A DNA stretch of 64,000 nt from Runella slithyformis DSM 19594 (GCF_000218895.1 NC_015703.1:1425501-1489500); one strand, 5' to 3'; positions 8,333-14,715 are shown, counted from the stretch's first letter. Notes: generated from the sequence alone by a model not told the origin. A program made the numbers and translations.

Positions 8333-8583
8333 AACGCTTTACCCTACCCCTACTCTTTATATCCTTGTTGGCCTTTCAAAGCTGTGTAAGTAACCGTAAG
8401 ATTTACCGAACGTTGCTGAAATGGCAAGCCGTGCAGGATAGTCTCCTTTCACAATCTCAATCACTTTTCAACCATGACAAAGCACGCATTCAACAGTTTT
8501 ATCGTGACGCTTCTGATGATGATTTGCTTAAGCAACTCAATTCAATCTCAGAGCCGTCCAAACCTGATCCCCGTAGACCGTGA
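8329..8583 (+). CDS. Small lipoprotein, candidate outer-membrane spanin
   Basis: Starts at ATG 8329 (ATGA overlap with the holin gene). The 84-residue product has a lipoprotein signal ending LLAFQSC, so the mature N-terminal Cys would be lipidated. The rest is a short helical, polar chain ending in a Pro-rich tail (SEPSKPDPRRP). Size, lipobox and Pro-rich end fit an Rz1-type o-spanin. The last 110 bases are shared, in another frame, with the next gene. Identification rests on architecture and position only. Confidence 0.65.
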   Translation: MKRFTLPLLFISLLAFQSCVSNRKIYRTLLKWQAVQDSLLSQSQSLFNHDKARIQQFYRDASDDDLLKQLNSISEPSKPDPRRP

Positions 8584-8824
8584 ACGCCTGAAAACCGTCA
8601 TGGAAAAGGCTGAATTGTACGAAGTGACAAACAAAGAAGTCACTGTTTTACTCCTGGAAAATTCACGGTTGAAAGAATCAATTGCGAAAGAAAAGCAAGC
8701 CGGGCAAGTTCTGAGAAATGAACTGGAAGAAGTTTCAAATGCCTACGATACTACCCGAATTATCCTTTTTGCCTTGGGCCTGTTAATCATCGCCTACGTG
8801 ATCATTCAGATAAGAAGCCGCTAA
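8474..8824 (+). CDS. Signal-bearing coiled-coil protein with C-terminal helix, candidate spanin partner
   Basis: A 116-residue protein starting inside the lipoprotein gene in a different frame. It has an N-terminal signal-like helix (NSFIVTLLMMICLSNSIQS), a heptad-like coiled coil (about 35-85: LKTVMEKAELYEV, LLLENSRLKESIAKEKQ, LRNELEEVSNAY) and a C-terminal transmembrane helix (IILFALGLLIIAYVIIQI) ending RSR. Overlap with a lipoprotein gene just after a holin is typical of two-component spanins. Classical Rz has an N-terminal anchor, however, whereas here the lasting anchor would be C-terminal, so this could be an inverted i-spanin or something else. Confidence 0.65.
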   Translation: MTKHAFNSFIVTLLMMICLSNSIQSQSRPNLIPVDRERLKTVMEKAELYEVTNKEVTVLLLENSRLKESIAKEKQAGQVLRNELEEVSNAYDTTRIILFALGLLIIAYVIIQIRSR

Positions 8825-8853
8825 AGCATCATCAGCACTAAAAAAATACCTCA

Positions 8854-9864
8854 ATGTTATTTCCCCGTATTCTCAATTCATCGAATGTATCCCTGAACGG
8901 GATTCCCGATAATTATGATCCCGCTATCCCTGCCGATACTGTTGATCAATCGTTAACCGCGTTTGAGGTCCAGAAAGCCGAAAACCTTAGAATCGCTTTT
9001 GATGCGGCTTTTAAGGGTGTTCTTTCCATTGGTCCCAATGCCGCCACTGTCAATCTGAAAGTCAATGGGGCCGCGTTTGGTGCATCGCTGGCCGCAACCA
9101 ATGCAACCGTTGCCGGCTCAGACGTTACCGGTTCAGCCGCCAACGCATCACTGCATTTTGGCGATAATCTCAAAGTGTTACGGGCCGGAGATGTGATTGA
9201 TGTCAGTTCGTTTCCTGCGGTAGGTACGGTATCTCTGTTCCTGTTCGACAAACAGAACGTGTCCAATATCCTGAACAGCTTCGGGTACGAATTTAAGTTG
9301 GTAGACCGTACCGCCTTTACCATTAACTACTACAATGGTACCGGTGCTGCAAACCTTCGAATGACACAGGCCGTGACCGCCCTCACCGGAACCGATAAGA
9401 TCAGTATTGAAATCGGGGAAAAGACCATTGTGGTCAAACGCAATACCACGGTACTGGATACAATTCCGCTTAAATATAAAGCTACGCTGAAAAATGAAGC
9501 CGGAACCGCCGTTGATGCCAATGCGGGGGTACTGAAACTTTCCTCAGATACCGCCTATGCCAATACCCTTGTCGATGCCGATACGGAAATTATGTACGTC
9601 GTGGGTGACGTATTGGGCGGATACAATGTCGAAATCGAATCTGAGATTGGCCGTAAAATCCTGCAAAAAGTGATTGTGGTGGATAAAATCGCCTATATCA
9701 ATCCATTCAACAACCTTTTGCCTGTTTCATTCACTGAATCAACCGAAAACAACGAATCCCCGGTTTCGTTTTGGAATCGTTACAAAACCCTGATTGTGAT
9801 CGGTGGTATTGTGTTGGGTGTTTCGCTGTTGGCGGCTTATTTAATCCAAAAACTATCCAAGTAA
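8854..9864 (+). CDS. Tail-anchored beta-rich protein, possible structural protein (336 aa)
   Basis: A 336-residue protein without a signal peptide. It is Ala-, Asn-, Val- and Thr-rich with many short strands (AATVNLKVNGAAFGASLAA; FTINYYNGTGAANLR; IEIGEKTIVVKRNTT), a composition often seen in capsid or spike proteins. The end has one helix (TLIVIGGIVLGVSLLAAYLI) and the tail QKLSK. It overlaps the next gene by one base (TAATG). No family was recognised; the structural role is inferred from composition and context. Confidence 0.7.
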   Translation: MLFPRILNSSNVSLNGIPDNYDPAIPADTVDQSLTAFEVQKAENLRIAFDAAFKGVLSIGPNAATVNLKVNGAAFGASLAATNATVAGSDVTGSAANASLHFGDNLKVLRAGDVIDVSSFPAVGTVSLFLFDKQNVSNILNSFGYEFKLVDRTAFTINYYNGTGAANLRMTQAVTALTGTDKISIEIGEKTIVVKRNTTVLDTIPLKYKATLKNEAGTAVDANAGVLKLSSDTAYANTLVDADTEIMYVVGDVLGGYNVEIESEIGRKILQKVIVVDKIAYINPFNNLLPVSFTESTENNESPVSFWNRYKTLIVIGGIVLGVSLLAAYLIQKLSK

Positions 9865-11168
9865 TGATAACCATCACCTACCCTTACGCAGGTATGGTGT
9901 TTCAGCGAGATAATTCAGGGGCCGCGTACGTCAATGTACGCGGCCTTTCTGATTCTGCTGAGGTCACCATCCAATTTACGCCCGTTCAGGCAGGTTGGGG
10001 CAACGCTTCAGTAACGCCCAAAAAAGTGAGTGTCGACAACGGTCAATTCAACGCCTGGGTAAAAGTATCAGGCGGGGATTATACCCTCAATGTCACCGAT
10101 ACCGCCAACGCCAATAATACCGCCCAACTTACGCCCATTGGCGTAGGTGAAGTGTTGATGTTGTGGGGACATAGTTTTATCGCAGGTGATCCAGGCTATA
10201 ACGCCGATGCCACGGATAGCCGAAGCCGATCAGTAACCACGGCAAGAAACCCGGCCAATTCCGCAGAACCTTCAAGGCTTCAAAACTTGGACCTTTTACC
10301 CCTTGAATTTGGCAGGATCACCAATCAGCGGGGAATTGGCCCCTTTACGCTCAATGTGTGGATGTGGGGAACGTTTGCGGATGAAATGGTAAAGCGGCTC
10401 AATGTCCCGGTACTTTTGTACGGTGCAAGTTTTGGCGGATCACAAGTCTATATGAACCTCCTGAACATTGAAAAAAAGCCATTCCCTGAACCTTTCTTCG
10501 GGGGCTTAGAAGCCTACGGGATGCCATACCGCCCGGTAGAGGCGGTGATGTTGAAGTACGCCAAACTGACCGGGCTCAGAGGCGTGATCTGTGAGCATGG
10601 AGGCAATGACGTTGGCCTCGTTGCATCCGGCCAAATCAACATGAGGGAAGTTTTCTCAAAAGTGGTCAACTATACCCGTGGACTTTTAGGCCATCAGCGG
10701 TTGATTTGGACGGTGAGTCTTGAAGGGAAGTTCTTAGGCAACCCCTCAACCGTCCTCAACGATCAACTGATTGATGTGCTTAACACTCTCCCATACACGT
10801 ACAAAGGAATAGACCTCAACCAACCCGATACGGTAGGCTCATTCCGTGATGATGGAGGTATCGGCCACTTTCGCGGGGTTACGGGCGCTGAAAAATACCT
10901 CGAAATGTGGCTGAATGCGATCAAGTCTGATTTCTTCACCGGCTCCGTGCCCTACGTGATCAATCCCCCGATAGGTTCAGCCAATACGGAGCTTACAACG
11001 CCGGTAAGTTCGTTGTTGGCCAACATTGTCAGCGACTCCAATACGCCCGCGCCGCGCTGGTGGCAAACTGAATCCTTCCAGTGGGCCGCGTTGGTCGTGT
11101 GGGTCGTGGGATTGGTGAGCCTGGCCGGTCTGTTTGTATTGAAAACCCTAAAAGCAGGGAAGTCATGA
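9864..11168 (+). CDS. Membrane-anchored SGNH hydrolase, sialate O-acetylesterase-like
   Basis: Starts at ATG 9864, sharing one base with the previous stop; an in-frame ATG at 9771 lies inside the previous gene and is rejected. The 434-residue product begins with a beta-sandwich (TYPYAGMVFQRDNSGAAYVN) similar to the N-terminal domain of sialate O-acetylesterase-like proteins. SGNH motifs follow: LWGHSFIAG (Ser104), EHGGNDVG (Asn248) and GGIGHFRG (His335). A helix at about 405-425 and the tail KTLKAGKS anchor the C-terminus. It probably deacylates surface glycans. There is no signal peptide, as in the other tail-anchored proteins here. The stop overlaps the next ATG (ATGA). Confidence 0.8.
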   Translation: MITITYPYAGMVFQRDNSGAAYVNVRGLSDSAEVTIQFTPVQAGWGNASVTPKKVSVDNGQFNAWVKVSGGDYTLNVTDTANANNTAQLTPIGVGEVLMLWGHSFIAGDPGYNADATDSRSRSVTTARNPANSAEPSRLQNLDLLPLEFGRITNQRGIGPFTLNVWMWGTFADEMVKRLNVPVLLYGASFGGSQVYMNLLNIEKKPFPEPFFGGLEAYGMPYRPVEAVMLKYAKLTGLRGVICEHGGNDVGLVASGQINMREVFSKVVNYTRGLLGHQRLIWTVSLEGKFLGNPSTVLNDQLIDVLNTLPYTYKGIDLNQPDTVGSFRDDGGIGHFRGVTGAEKYLEMWLNAIKSDFFTGSVPYVINPPIGSANTELTTPVSSLLANIVSDSNTPAPRWWQTESFQWAALVVWVVGLVSLAGLFVLKTLKAGKS

Positions 11169-11644
11169 TCATCGGTTTTGAAAAAATAGCCCCCAACGCC
11201 CCGGCCCGTATTCAGCTTACGAAGCTATACACCGGCAGTGATTATATACACGCTGAGTTATTTTTCGAAAGTCAGTACCGGGCGGGATTGGCCGCACGTG
11301 TCAGTACGAAAGGAGTCACGCTTGAACCGTTCCCCAAAATCGTAGAAGAATCCGAACAATGGGTCTTCTTTCGGGTGCCGATCACGGACGAACGGGAAGT
11401 ATGGGAGTACGTACAGCAGTATGCAGGGAAAGAATTCAGTTTTCGCAATATCGCCGCCATGGTCACGGGCCTGAGCATCGTCAACCCCAATGCCCGGTTT
11501 TGTTCTGAGTTGTGCTATGAGGTCATTCGTCGTTTCTCATTGGTACCCGTGGCCGATATGCCGCCTCATACCGTCACCCCTGCCATTCTTCTCGAAATCG
11601 TCAGAAATGCAGGGTTTGAGCGGGTATCTGTGACTGAGCTGTGA
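11165..11644 (+). CDS. Permuted papain-fold (YiiX/NlpC-P60-like) enzyme
   Basis: A 159-residue protein starting in ATGA overlap with the SGNH gene; a longer upstream start lies inside that gene. The catalytic layout of the permuted NlpC/P60 (YiiX, LRAT-like) group is visible. A His in YTGSDYIHAELFF (His29) comes first and a Cys in ARFCSELCYEV (Cys113) later, with a second Cys at 117. These enzymes act on peptide amide or acyl-ester bonds, often in cell walls or lipids. There is no signal peptide or membrane helix. A wall-peptide hydrolase for entry or lysis is a reasonable but unproven role. It is the last gene of the long operon. Confidence 0.75.
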   Translation: MIIGFEKIAPNAPARIQLTKLYTGSDYIHAELFFESQYRAGLAARVSTKGVTLEPFPKIVEESEQWVFFRVPITDEREVWEYVQQYAGKEFSFRNIAAMVTGLSIVNPNARFCSELCYEVIRRFSLVPVADMPPHTVTPAILLEIVRNAGFERVSVTEL

Positions 11645-11673
11645 AATGGCCATGGGCATTAAGTACATCTCAG

Positions 11674-11732
11674 TCACACCAAATGTGAAGTACCCGGTTG
11701 TTGAATGCCTGGTATAATCACACCAAACGTGA
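11674..11732. promoter_or_regulatory. Two TCACA-N5-YGTGA operator-like repeats
   Basis: Two nearly identical 15-mers, TCACACCAAATGTGA (11674-11688) and TCACACCAAACGTGA (11718-11732), lie 44 bases apart in the 151-base gap before the small basic-protein gene. Each is itself an inverted repeat (TCACA/TGTGA arms, five-base spacer). The spacing is about four helix turns, so two dimers could bind the same DNA face. A TATAAT-like hexamer (11713-11718) touches the second copy. They look like regulator sites for the 11796-12241 genes. The regulator is unknown. Confidence 0.55.
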
Positions 11733-11795
11733 ATGATCGATCGTGATCATGCTGCGCGTTTTCACAAATTTTTTTCACAATAAATCTTCATCAAC

Positions 11796-11969
11796 ATGAA
11801 AAAGAAAACCACCAAACGCCCATCGGCCAAACAAAAAGCAGTGCGGGCCAAATTTGCCAAAATGAACCAATTGGCCCAAAAGAGTATCATTGATGCCGCC
11901 AAACAGGGAAAGAAAATACCAACGCGTAAAGCCGCCCTCAGAGCCGCCGCAAAAAAAGTCTATAAATGA
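11796..11969 (+). CDS. Highly basic 57-residue protein
   Basis: Starts at ATG 11796 and ends at TGA 11967-11969 in ATGA overlap with the next gene. The sequence is dominated by Lys, Arg and Ala (MKKKTTKRPSAKQKAVRAKF at the start, KAALRAAAKKVYK at the end) with almost no acidic residue. It resembles small DNA-condensing or nucleoid-type proteins. In a phage it could condense or package the genome; a lysis or ribosome-binding role cannot be excluded. Coupling to the next gene supports it as real. Confidence 0.6.
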   Translation: MKKKTTKRPSAKQKAVRAKFAKMNQLAQKSIIDAAKQGKKIPTRKAALRAAAKKVYK

Positions 11970-12241
11970 AAACAAAATACTTCTTCCTGATCGCTTTCGC
12001 GGTATTCATCGGCTATGCCGTATTTGCTTGGTTTTACAATCAGAATCAGGAAAAAAAGAACCTGCAAAAACTTGATGAGTTGAGCCGGGCCAAAGCTGTA
12101 GAACCACAAATGTACGATGCTTCCGGAAACCCAATCACCGGGCCTATTATCACCTATGACATTGTTGAACAGGGGAAAATATTTGACCCGATTCAACTAC
12201 TCAGAGGTACGATAGGTATGTTTGGGTTTTTGGGATACTGA
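11966..12241 (+). CDS. Small protein with N-terminal membrane helix (91 aa)
   Basis: The N-terminal helix is YFFLIAFAVFIGYAVFAWFY, followed by a charged stretch (NQEKKNLQKLDELSRAK) that could be a short coiled coil and a second weakly hydrophobic end (IGMFGFLGY). It is coupled by ATGA overlap to the basic-protein gene and ends just before the 30-bp palindrome and terminator. No family was recognised. Confidence 0.65.
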   Translation: MKTKYFFLIAFAVFIGYAVFAWFYNQNQEKKNLQKLDELSRAKAVEPQMYDASGNPITGPIITYDIVEQGKIFDPIQLLRGTIGMFGFLGY

Positions 12242-12249
12242 AGGTTGAG

Positions 12250-12279
12250 GGACTTTTCGCCAAATTTGGCGAAAAGTCC
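12250..12279. repeat. Perfect 30-bp palindrome
   Basis: Positions 12250-12264 are the exact reverse complement of 12265-12279, with no spacer; the centre is GCCAAATTTGGC. It lies nine bases after the stop of the 91-residue protein and four bases before a second, longer hairpin. No T run follows it directly. It could be a dyad for a regulator, part of a bipartite terminator, or a cruciform-forming site. Confidence 0.85.
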
Positions 12280-12282
12280 TTT

Positions 12283-12336
12283 CCAAACTAAAAACCCCCT
12301 ATGCCTGCAATATGGCATAGGGGGTTTTTAGTTTGG
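12283..12336. terminator. Strong bidirectional hairpin terminator (copy A of a repeat)
   Basis: A perfect 23-bp stem (12283-12305 with 12314-12336) closes the eight-base loop TGCAATAT. A five-base T tract sits in the 3' arm and an A tract in the 5' arm. It ends the long plus-strand operon. The 40-base core 12295-12334 recurs almost exactly at 12662-12700, on the other side of the DUF2188 gene. Confidence 0.85.
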
Positions 12337-12347
12337 TTCAGAATTTG

Positions 12348-12355
12348 TAATTTTG
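12348..12355 (+). promoter_or_regulatory. Possible Bacteroidota -7 promoter box
   Basis: TAATTTTG matches the Bacteroidota -7 consensus TAnnTTTG and lies 21 bases before the ATG of the DUF2188 gene, just after the terminator, where a new promoter is needed. No convincing -33 TTG at standard spacing was seen, so support is modest. Confidence 0.4.
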
Positions 12356-12376
12356 ATGTAGAACATCAATCGGTAA

Positions 12377-12595
12377 ATGAAACAGATGACGGCTACAATT
12401 ATAAAAATAAAACGCGCTCATGTGATTAGTAGACGTGGCAGATGGGGCCTGCTTAAGCAGGGATATAAAAAAGCATCGGGGCTTTATGATACCAAACAGG
12501 AAGCTGTCAGAGCCGCGCGTAGGTTAAAATCAGAGGGATATGATATAATTATTCATGACAAAGACGGGACTGTCAGCCGATGGGAGAAAGCGTAG
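12377..12595 (+). CDS. DUF2188-like small protein
   Basis: A 72-residue basic protein. The pattern RGRWGLLKQGYKKASGLYDT, then KQEAVRAARRLKSEGYDIII and HDKDGTVSRW matches the DUF2188 family: a short strand with Trp, a KxEA...A helix, then an H.RDG.I strand. These proteins are widespread, single-domain and of unknown function. The gene stands alone, flanked on both sides by copies of the same hairpin, as an inserted single-gene cassette would be. An alternative start lies at the Met four codons in. Confidence 0.75.
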   Translation: MKQMTATIIKIKRAHVISRRGRWGLLKQGYKKASGLYDTKQEAVRAARRLKSEGYDIIIHDKDGTVSRWEKA

Positions 12596-12661
12596 TTTCA
12601 GAAAGTAAATCAATATTTGGCAAAGATGCCTGATTAATAAATACCGCTTCATAAATAATTA

Positions 12662-12700
12662 CCCCCTATGCTTGCAATATGGCATAGGGGTTTTTAGTTT
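12662..12700 (+). terminator. Hairpin terminator, copy B of the repeat
   Basis: A 9-bp stem (12663-12671 with 12682-12690) is followed by TTTTT. The block CCCCCTATGC-T/C-TGCAATATGGC...TTTTTAGTTT is nearly identical to copy A at 12295-12334; differences are one loop-side base and one missing G. The arms beyond this core are not conserved. It terminates the DUF2188 gene. Confidence 0.8.
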
Positions 12701-12728
12701 TATGGCTGAACTCTAATGATCATGCCAT

Positions 12729-13256
12729 ATGAAAAATTCCCTCTTTTTAATCTGTATACTTTTAACAGGTTGCTACTCTAACTATCATACAATAGGAAAT
12801 GGGCCAAATAGACACAGCACTAAGGAGATATATTCGAAAGGAAAAGATGTGTATTTTCTTTGGGGATTAGTGAAATTAGGTGATTCTGAGCCCAAAAGAC
12901 CTGAAAAAGACTATCTTATTAAAACAGGCTTTACTTTGGGGGATGATTTAATTAGCCTATTTACATTGGGCATTGTTTCTACCAGAACAACTAAAATATT
13001 TATTTCGGATCAACCCCTTAATAATCAAGAAAGTATCCCTAAAATAATAACACTTGAAGATTATAAGCGTTTGCCTGAACCTACAAAATTAGAAGCCGGG
13101 GATTTTGTGTACTTTCTTAAAAATAATGAAGTTAGAAAAGGTAGGCTTATTAAAATACAAAGCTATCGTTCAAGGGTTCAGGAATACGAAGGTATATACA
13201 AAAGGATGCGTTATCTTGACATTGAAAATTATTTGATCAAAAAAGCCGCTCAATGA
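12729..13256 (+). CDS. Bor-like lipoprotein, possible lysogenic conversion gene
   Basis: A 175-residue protein with a lipoprotein signal (LFLICILLTGC). The core has KDVYFLWGLVKLG and DDLISLFTLGIVSTRTTKIF, which follow the pattern of the Bor/Iss family of lambda (HHFFVSGIG and ...GFITLGIYTPLEARVYC). Bor is a surface lipoprotein expressed from the lysogen. The C-terminal 75 residues (LEAGDFVYFLKNNEVRKGRL) are extra and look like a small beta-barrel. It sits next to the integrase with its own terminator, the usual place for phage 'moron' genes, and looks AT-rich. Family assignment is by eye. Confidence 0.65.
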   Translation: MKNSLFLICILLTGCYSNYHTIGNGPNRHSTKEIYSKGKDVYFLWGLVKLGDSEPKRPEKDYLIKTGFTLGDDLISLFTLGIVSTRTTKIFISDQPLNNQESIPKIITLEDYKRLPEPTKLEAGDFVYFLKNNEVRKGRLIKIQSYRSRVQEYEGIYKRMRYLDIENYLIKKAAQ

Positions 13257-13267
13257 GCGGCTTTTTT
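13239..13267. terminator. Bidirectional terminator between lipoprotein and integrase genes
   Basis: A perfect 13-bp stem (13239-13251 with 13255-13267) closes an AAT loop, with A6 on the left and T6 on the right, so it works for both converging genes. It overlaps the last codons of the lipoprotein gene. Confidence 0.9.
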
Positions 13268-13271
13268 GACT

Positions 13272-14483
13272 TTAAATTAACCCGTTTTTCTTAAAGTCCT
13301 GTACTATCGTTTCAGGATAGATGATTGTGTAAACACGTTCCGTCAGGGCAATGGTCTCGTGACCCAACGCATCTCTCACCAATTCAATCCTTAAGCCTGA
13401 ATTGAGTAAATATGTACCAAAGGTTTTTCTCAAATTTTTCAGTGACATTGGCTTATCTACGCCTATGTTGCGCAAAATGATCAAAAGATTCCTTCGGATG
13501 GTATGATATTTCAGAATGGGCGGTAAGTTGTTGTACTTATCAAGTATCTCTTGAGCCTCGGGTAAAATAGGGATATTGACCAATTTTGGGACAATGCCGC
13601 CCCGTTCATTCTTTTGTCGGTGTATCTGGATCATGTTGGCCCCGTCAATGACTTTGAGGTGTTCTTTGGGATTGAATCGGATATAATCACAATAATCCAA
13701 TCCGGTAAAGCACATAAATACGATTATATCAGCCGATTGTTGAAGGATGGTATTATCTGAACTGAACTCTAAAAGCCGTTGTATTTCAGTTGTTTCGAGT
13801 GGTATTGCGTTTTTGTGTCGTGACCGTGGACACGGTACATCCTTGATTGGGTTTTCGTGGATCAAACCTGTACGCTTTGCCTCCTTAAAAACCTTCTTAA
13901 GGTAACTGATATTTCTGCTTACATGGTCTTTCTGAAAGCCACAGGCATACAGATATTCCCTGTATTGCTCTGCTAAAGGAGAATTAAAACGGCTCATTGG
14001 CATAACAACCATTTTCTTTTTCTTCAAAAATGATTCAATATGTTCCCGTGCCTTCTCCCATTTCTCAAACGTTTTCTTCTTTATTTTAATCGTCTCTTTC
14101 TTTTTGGGCTCTTTCAGTTCCGCTAAAAAAGCATCAAATACTTTTAAAATCGTTGCCTGTTTTTCTGCCTTACCTACATATACGTCAAGTACCTGTTGGG
14201 CGGTCACATAGTCATGAATAAAACATAGTTCCTGATGAATCCTGTCAAGCCCGGCACGAATCAGGCTTATACGTTTGTTCATCATTTGTACTTCTTCCGA
14301 AGTGCCTTCAATTTTCTGAAATTTGCTTTTCCATTTGGACTTTAATACCTCTATGCCGGTGCTTTTCTCGTTTGATCTTACTCCATCAATTCGAACAAAA
14401 TACACCAGTGAGGCGGGTACTTCGTGATCAGGTTGGCCGTCACGATTACGGCGATAACGCAGTTTAAAGAATACGTCAAACAT
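13272..14483 (-). CDS. Tyrosine recombinase / integrase of Bacteroidota type
   Basis: The start MFDVFFKLRYRRNRDGQ (14483) matches the usual arm-type N-terminus of the family; an ATG at 14537 would add 18 atypical residues. The 403-residue protein has an arm-binding domain, a SAM-like core-binding domain (about 105-210) and a C-terminal catalytic domain. Visible catalytic residues are Lys291 (RQKN), Arg352 (NLRKTFGTYL), His375 (LGHET) and Tyr385 (ERVY). The first Arg, normally in TGLR, is Asp263 (FTGLDYCDYIRF), and the box II His is Lys349. Loss of Arg I also occurs in the CTnDOT integrase group. It should integrate the element at the adjacent tRNA gene. Confidence 0.92.
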   Translation of the reverse strand: MFDVFFKLRYRRNRDGQPDHEVPASLVYFVRIDGVRSNEKSTGIEVLKSKWKSKFQKIEGTSEEVQMMNKRISLIRAGLDRIHQELCFIHDYVTAQQVLDVYVGKAEKQATILKVFDAFLAELKEPKKKETIKIKKKTFEKWEKAREHIESFLKKKKMVVMPMSRFNSPLAEQYREYLYACGFQKDHVSRNISYLKKVFKEAKRTGLIHENPIKDVPCPRSRHKNAIPLETTEIQRLLEFSSDNTILQQSADIIVFMCFTGLDYCDYIRFNPKEHLKVIDGANMIQIHRQKNERGGIVPKLVNIPILPEAQEILDKYNNLPPILKYHTIRRNLLIILRNIGVDKPMSLKNLRKTFGTYLLNSGLRIELVRDALGHETIALTERVYTIIYPETIVQDFKKNGLI

Positions 14484-14656
14484 GATACTTTTTTCATAAT
14501 AATTGTATTTGAGAGTTAAAAAAGCTTTAACTCTCAAATCAGGTAAACAGGACCAAAAAACAGCATAATAATTATCAAGCGTTGTTTTACCACGGGAAAG
14601 TACAATTGTAGCATATACGGTAGTAAAGTATAATACTTGAAGTGAAGCAAACAGGC

Positions 14657-14690
14657 ATAAAAAAAACCGCTTTATTTCAGCGGTTTCTCA
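14657..14690 (-). terminator. Terminator downstream of tRNA-Thr
   Basis: On the minus strand an 8-bp stem (14664-14671 with 14679-14686) is followed by a run of T (plus-strand A run 14659-14666). It lies 25 bases after the tRNA 3' end and probably stops its transcript. It is on the element side of the presumed attachment site. Confidence 0.75.
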
Positions 14691-14715
14691 CTTTAAATCA
14701 GATTGAGGGATTTTC

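Larger units (their letters stand above)
1..14715. mobile_element. Right part of an integrated prophage-like element beside tRNA-Thr
   Basis: A tyrosine recombinase gene (13272-14483, minus) lies next to the 3' end of tRNA-Thr (14716-14791, minus), the usual layout for integration into a tRNA gene. Left of it is a one-directional, tightly overlapping operon with muramidase, holin-like, spanin-like and SGNH-hydrolase genes. At least nine proteins carry a single C-terminal transmembrane helix with a basic tail. No tail, portal or terminase gene is visible, so it does not look like the visible half of a tailed phage. The left attachment site lies outside the window and the right end is inferred to be at the tRNA. 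What kind of element it is (tailless membrane-containing phage, other virus, or other element) is inference. Confidence 0.75.

Noticed and set aside
9771-9863. Earlier in-frame start for the SGNH hydrolase.
   Set aside because: It lies inside the membrane-anchor codons of the previous gene; ATG 9864 gives a standard domain start and a TAATG junction like others in the operon.
11081-11164. Earlier start for the permuted papain-fold enzyme.
   Set aside because: The added residues are Gly/Arg-rich noise inside the SGNH gene; ATG 11165 forms the usual ATGA junction.
1-12241. Filamentous (inovirus-like) phage as the nature of the element.
   Set aside because: Small helix-plus-basic-tail proteins recall filamentous coat proteins, but signal peptides are missing from most of them, no Zot-like gene is in view, and a holin, muramidase and spanin-like pair point to lysis. 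It cannot be fully excluded without the left part.
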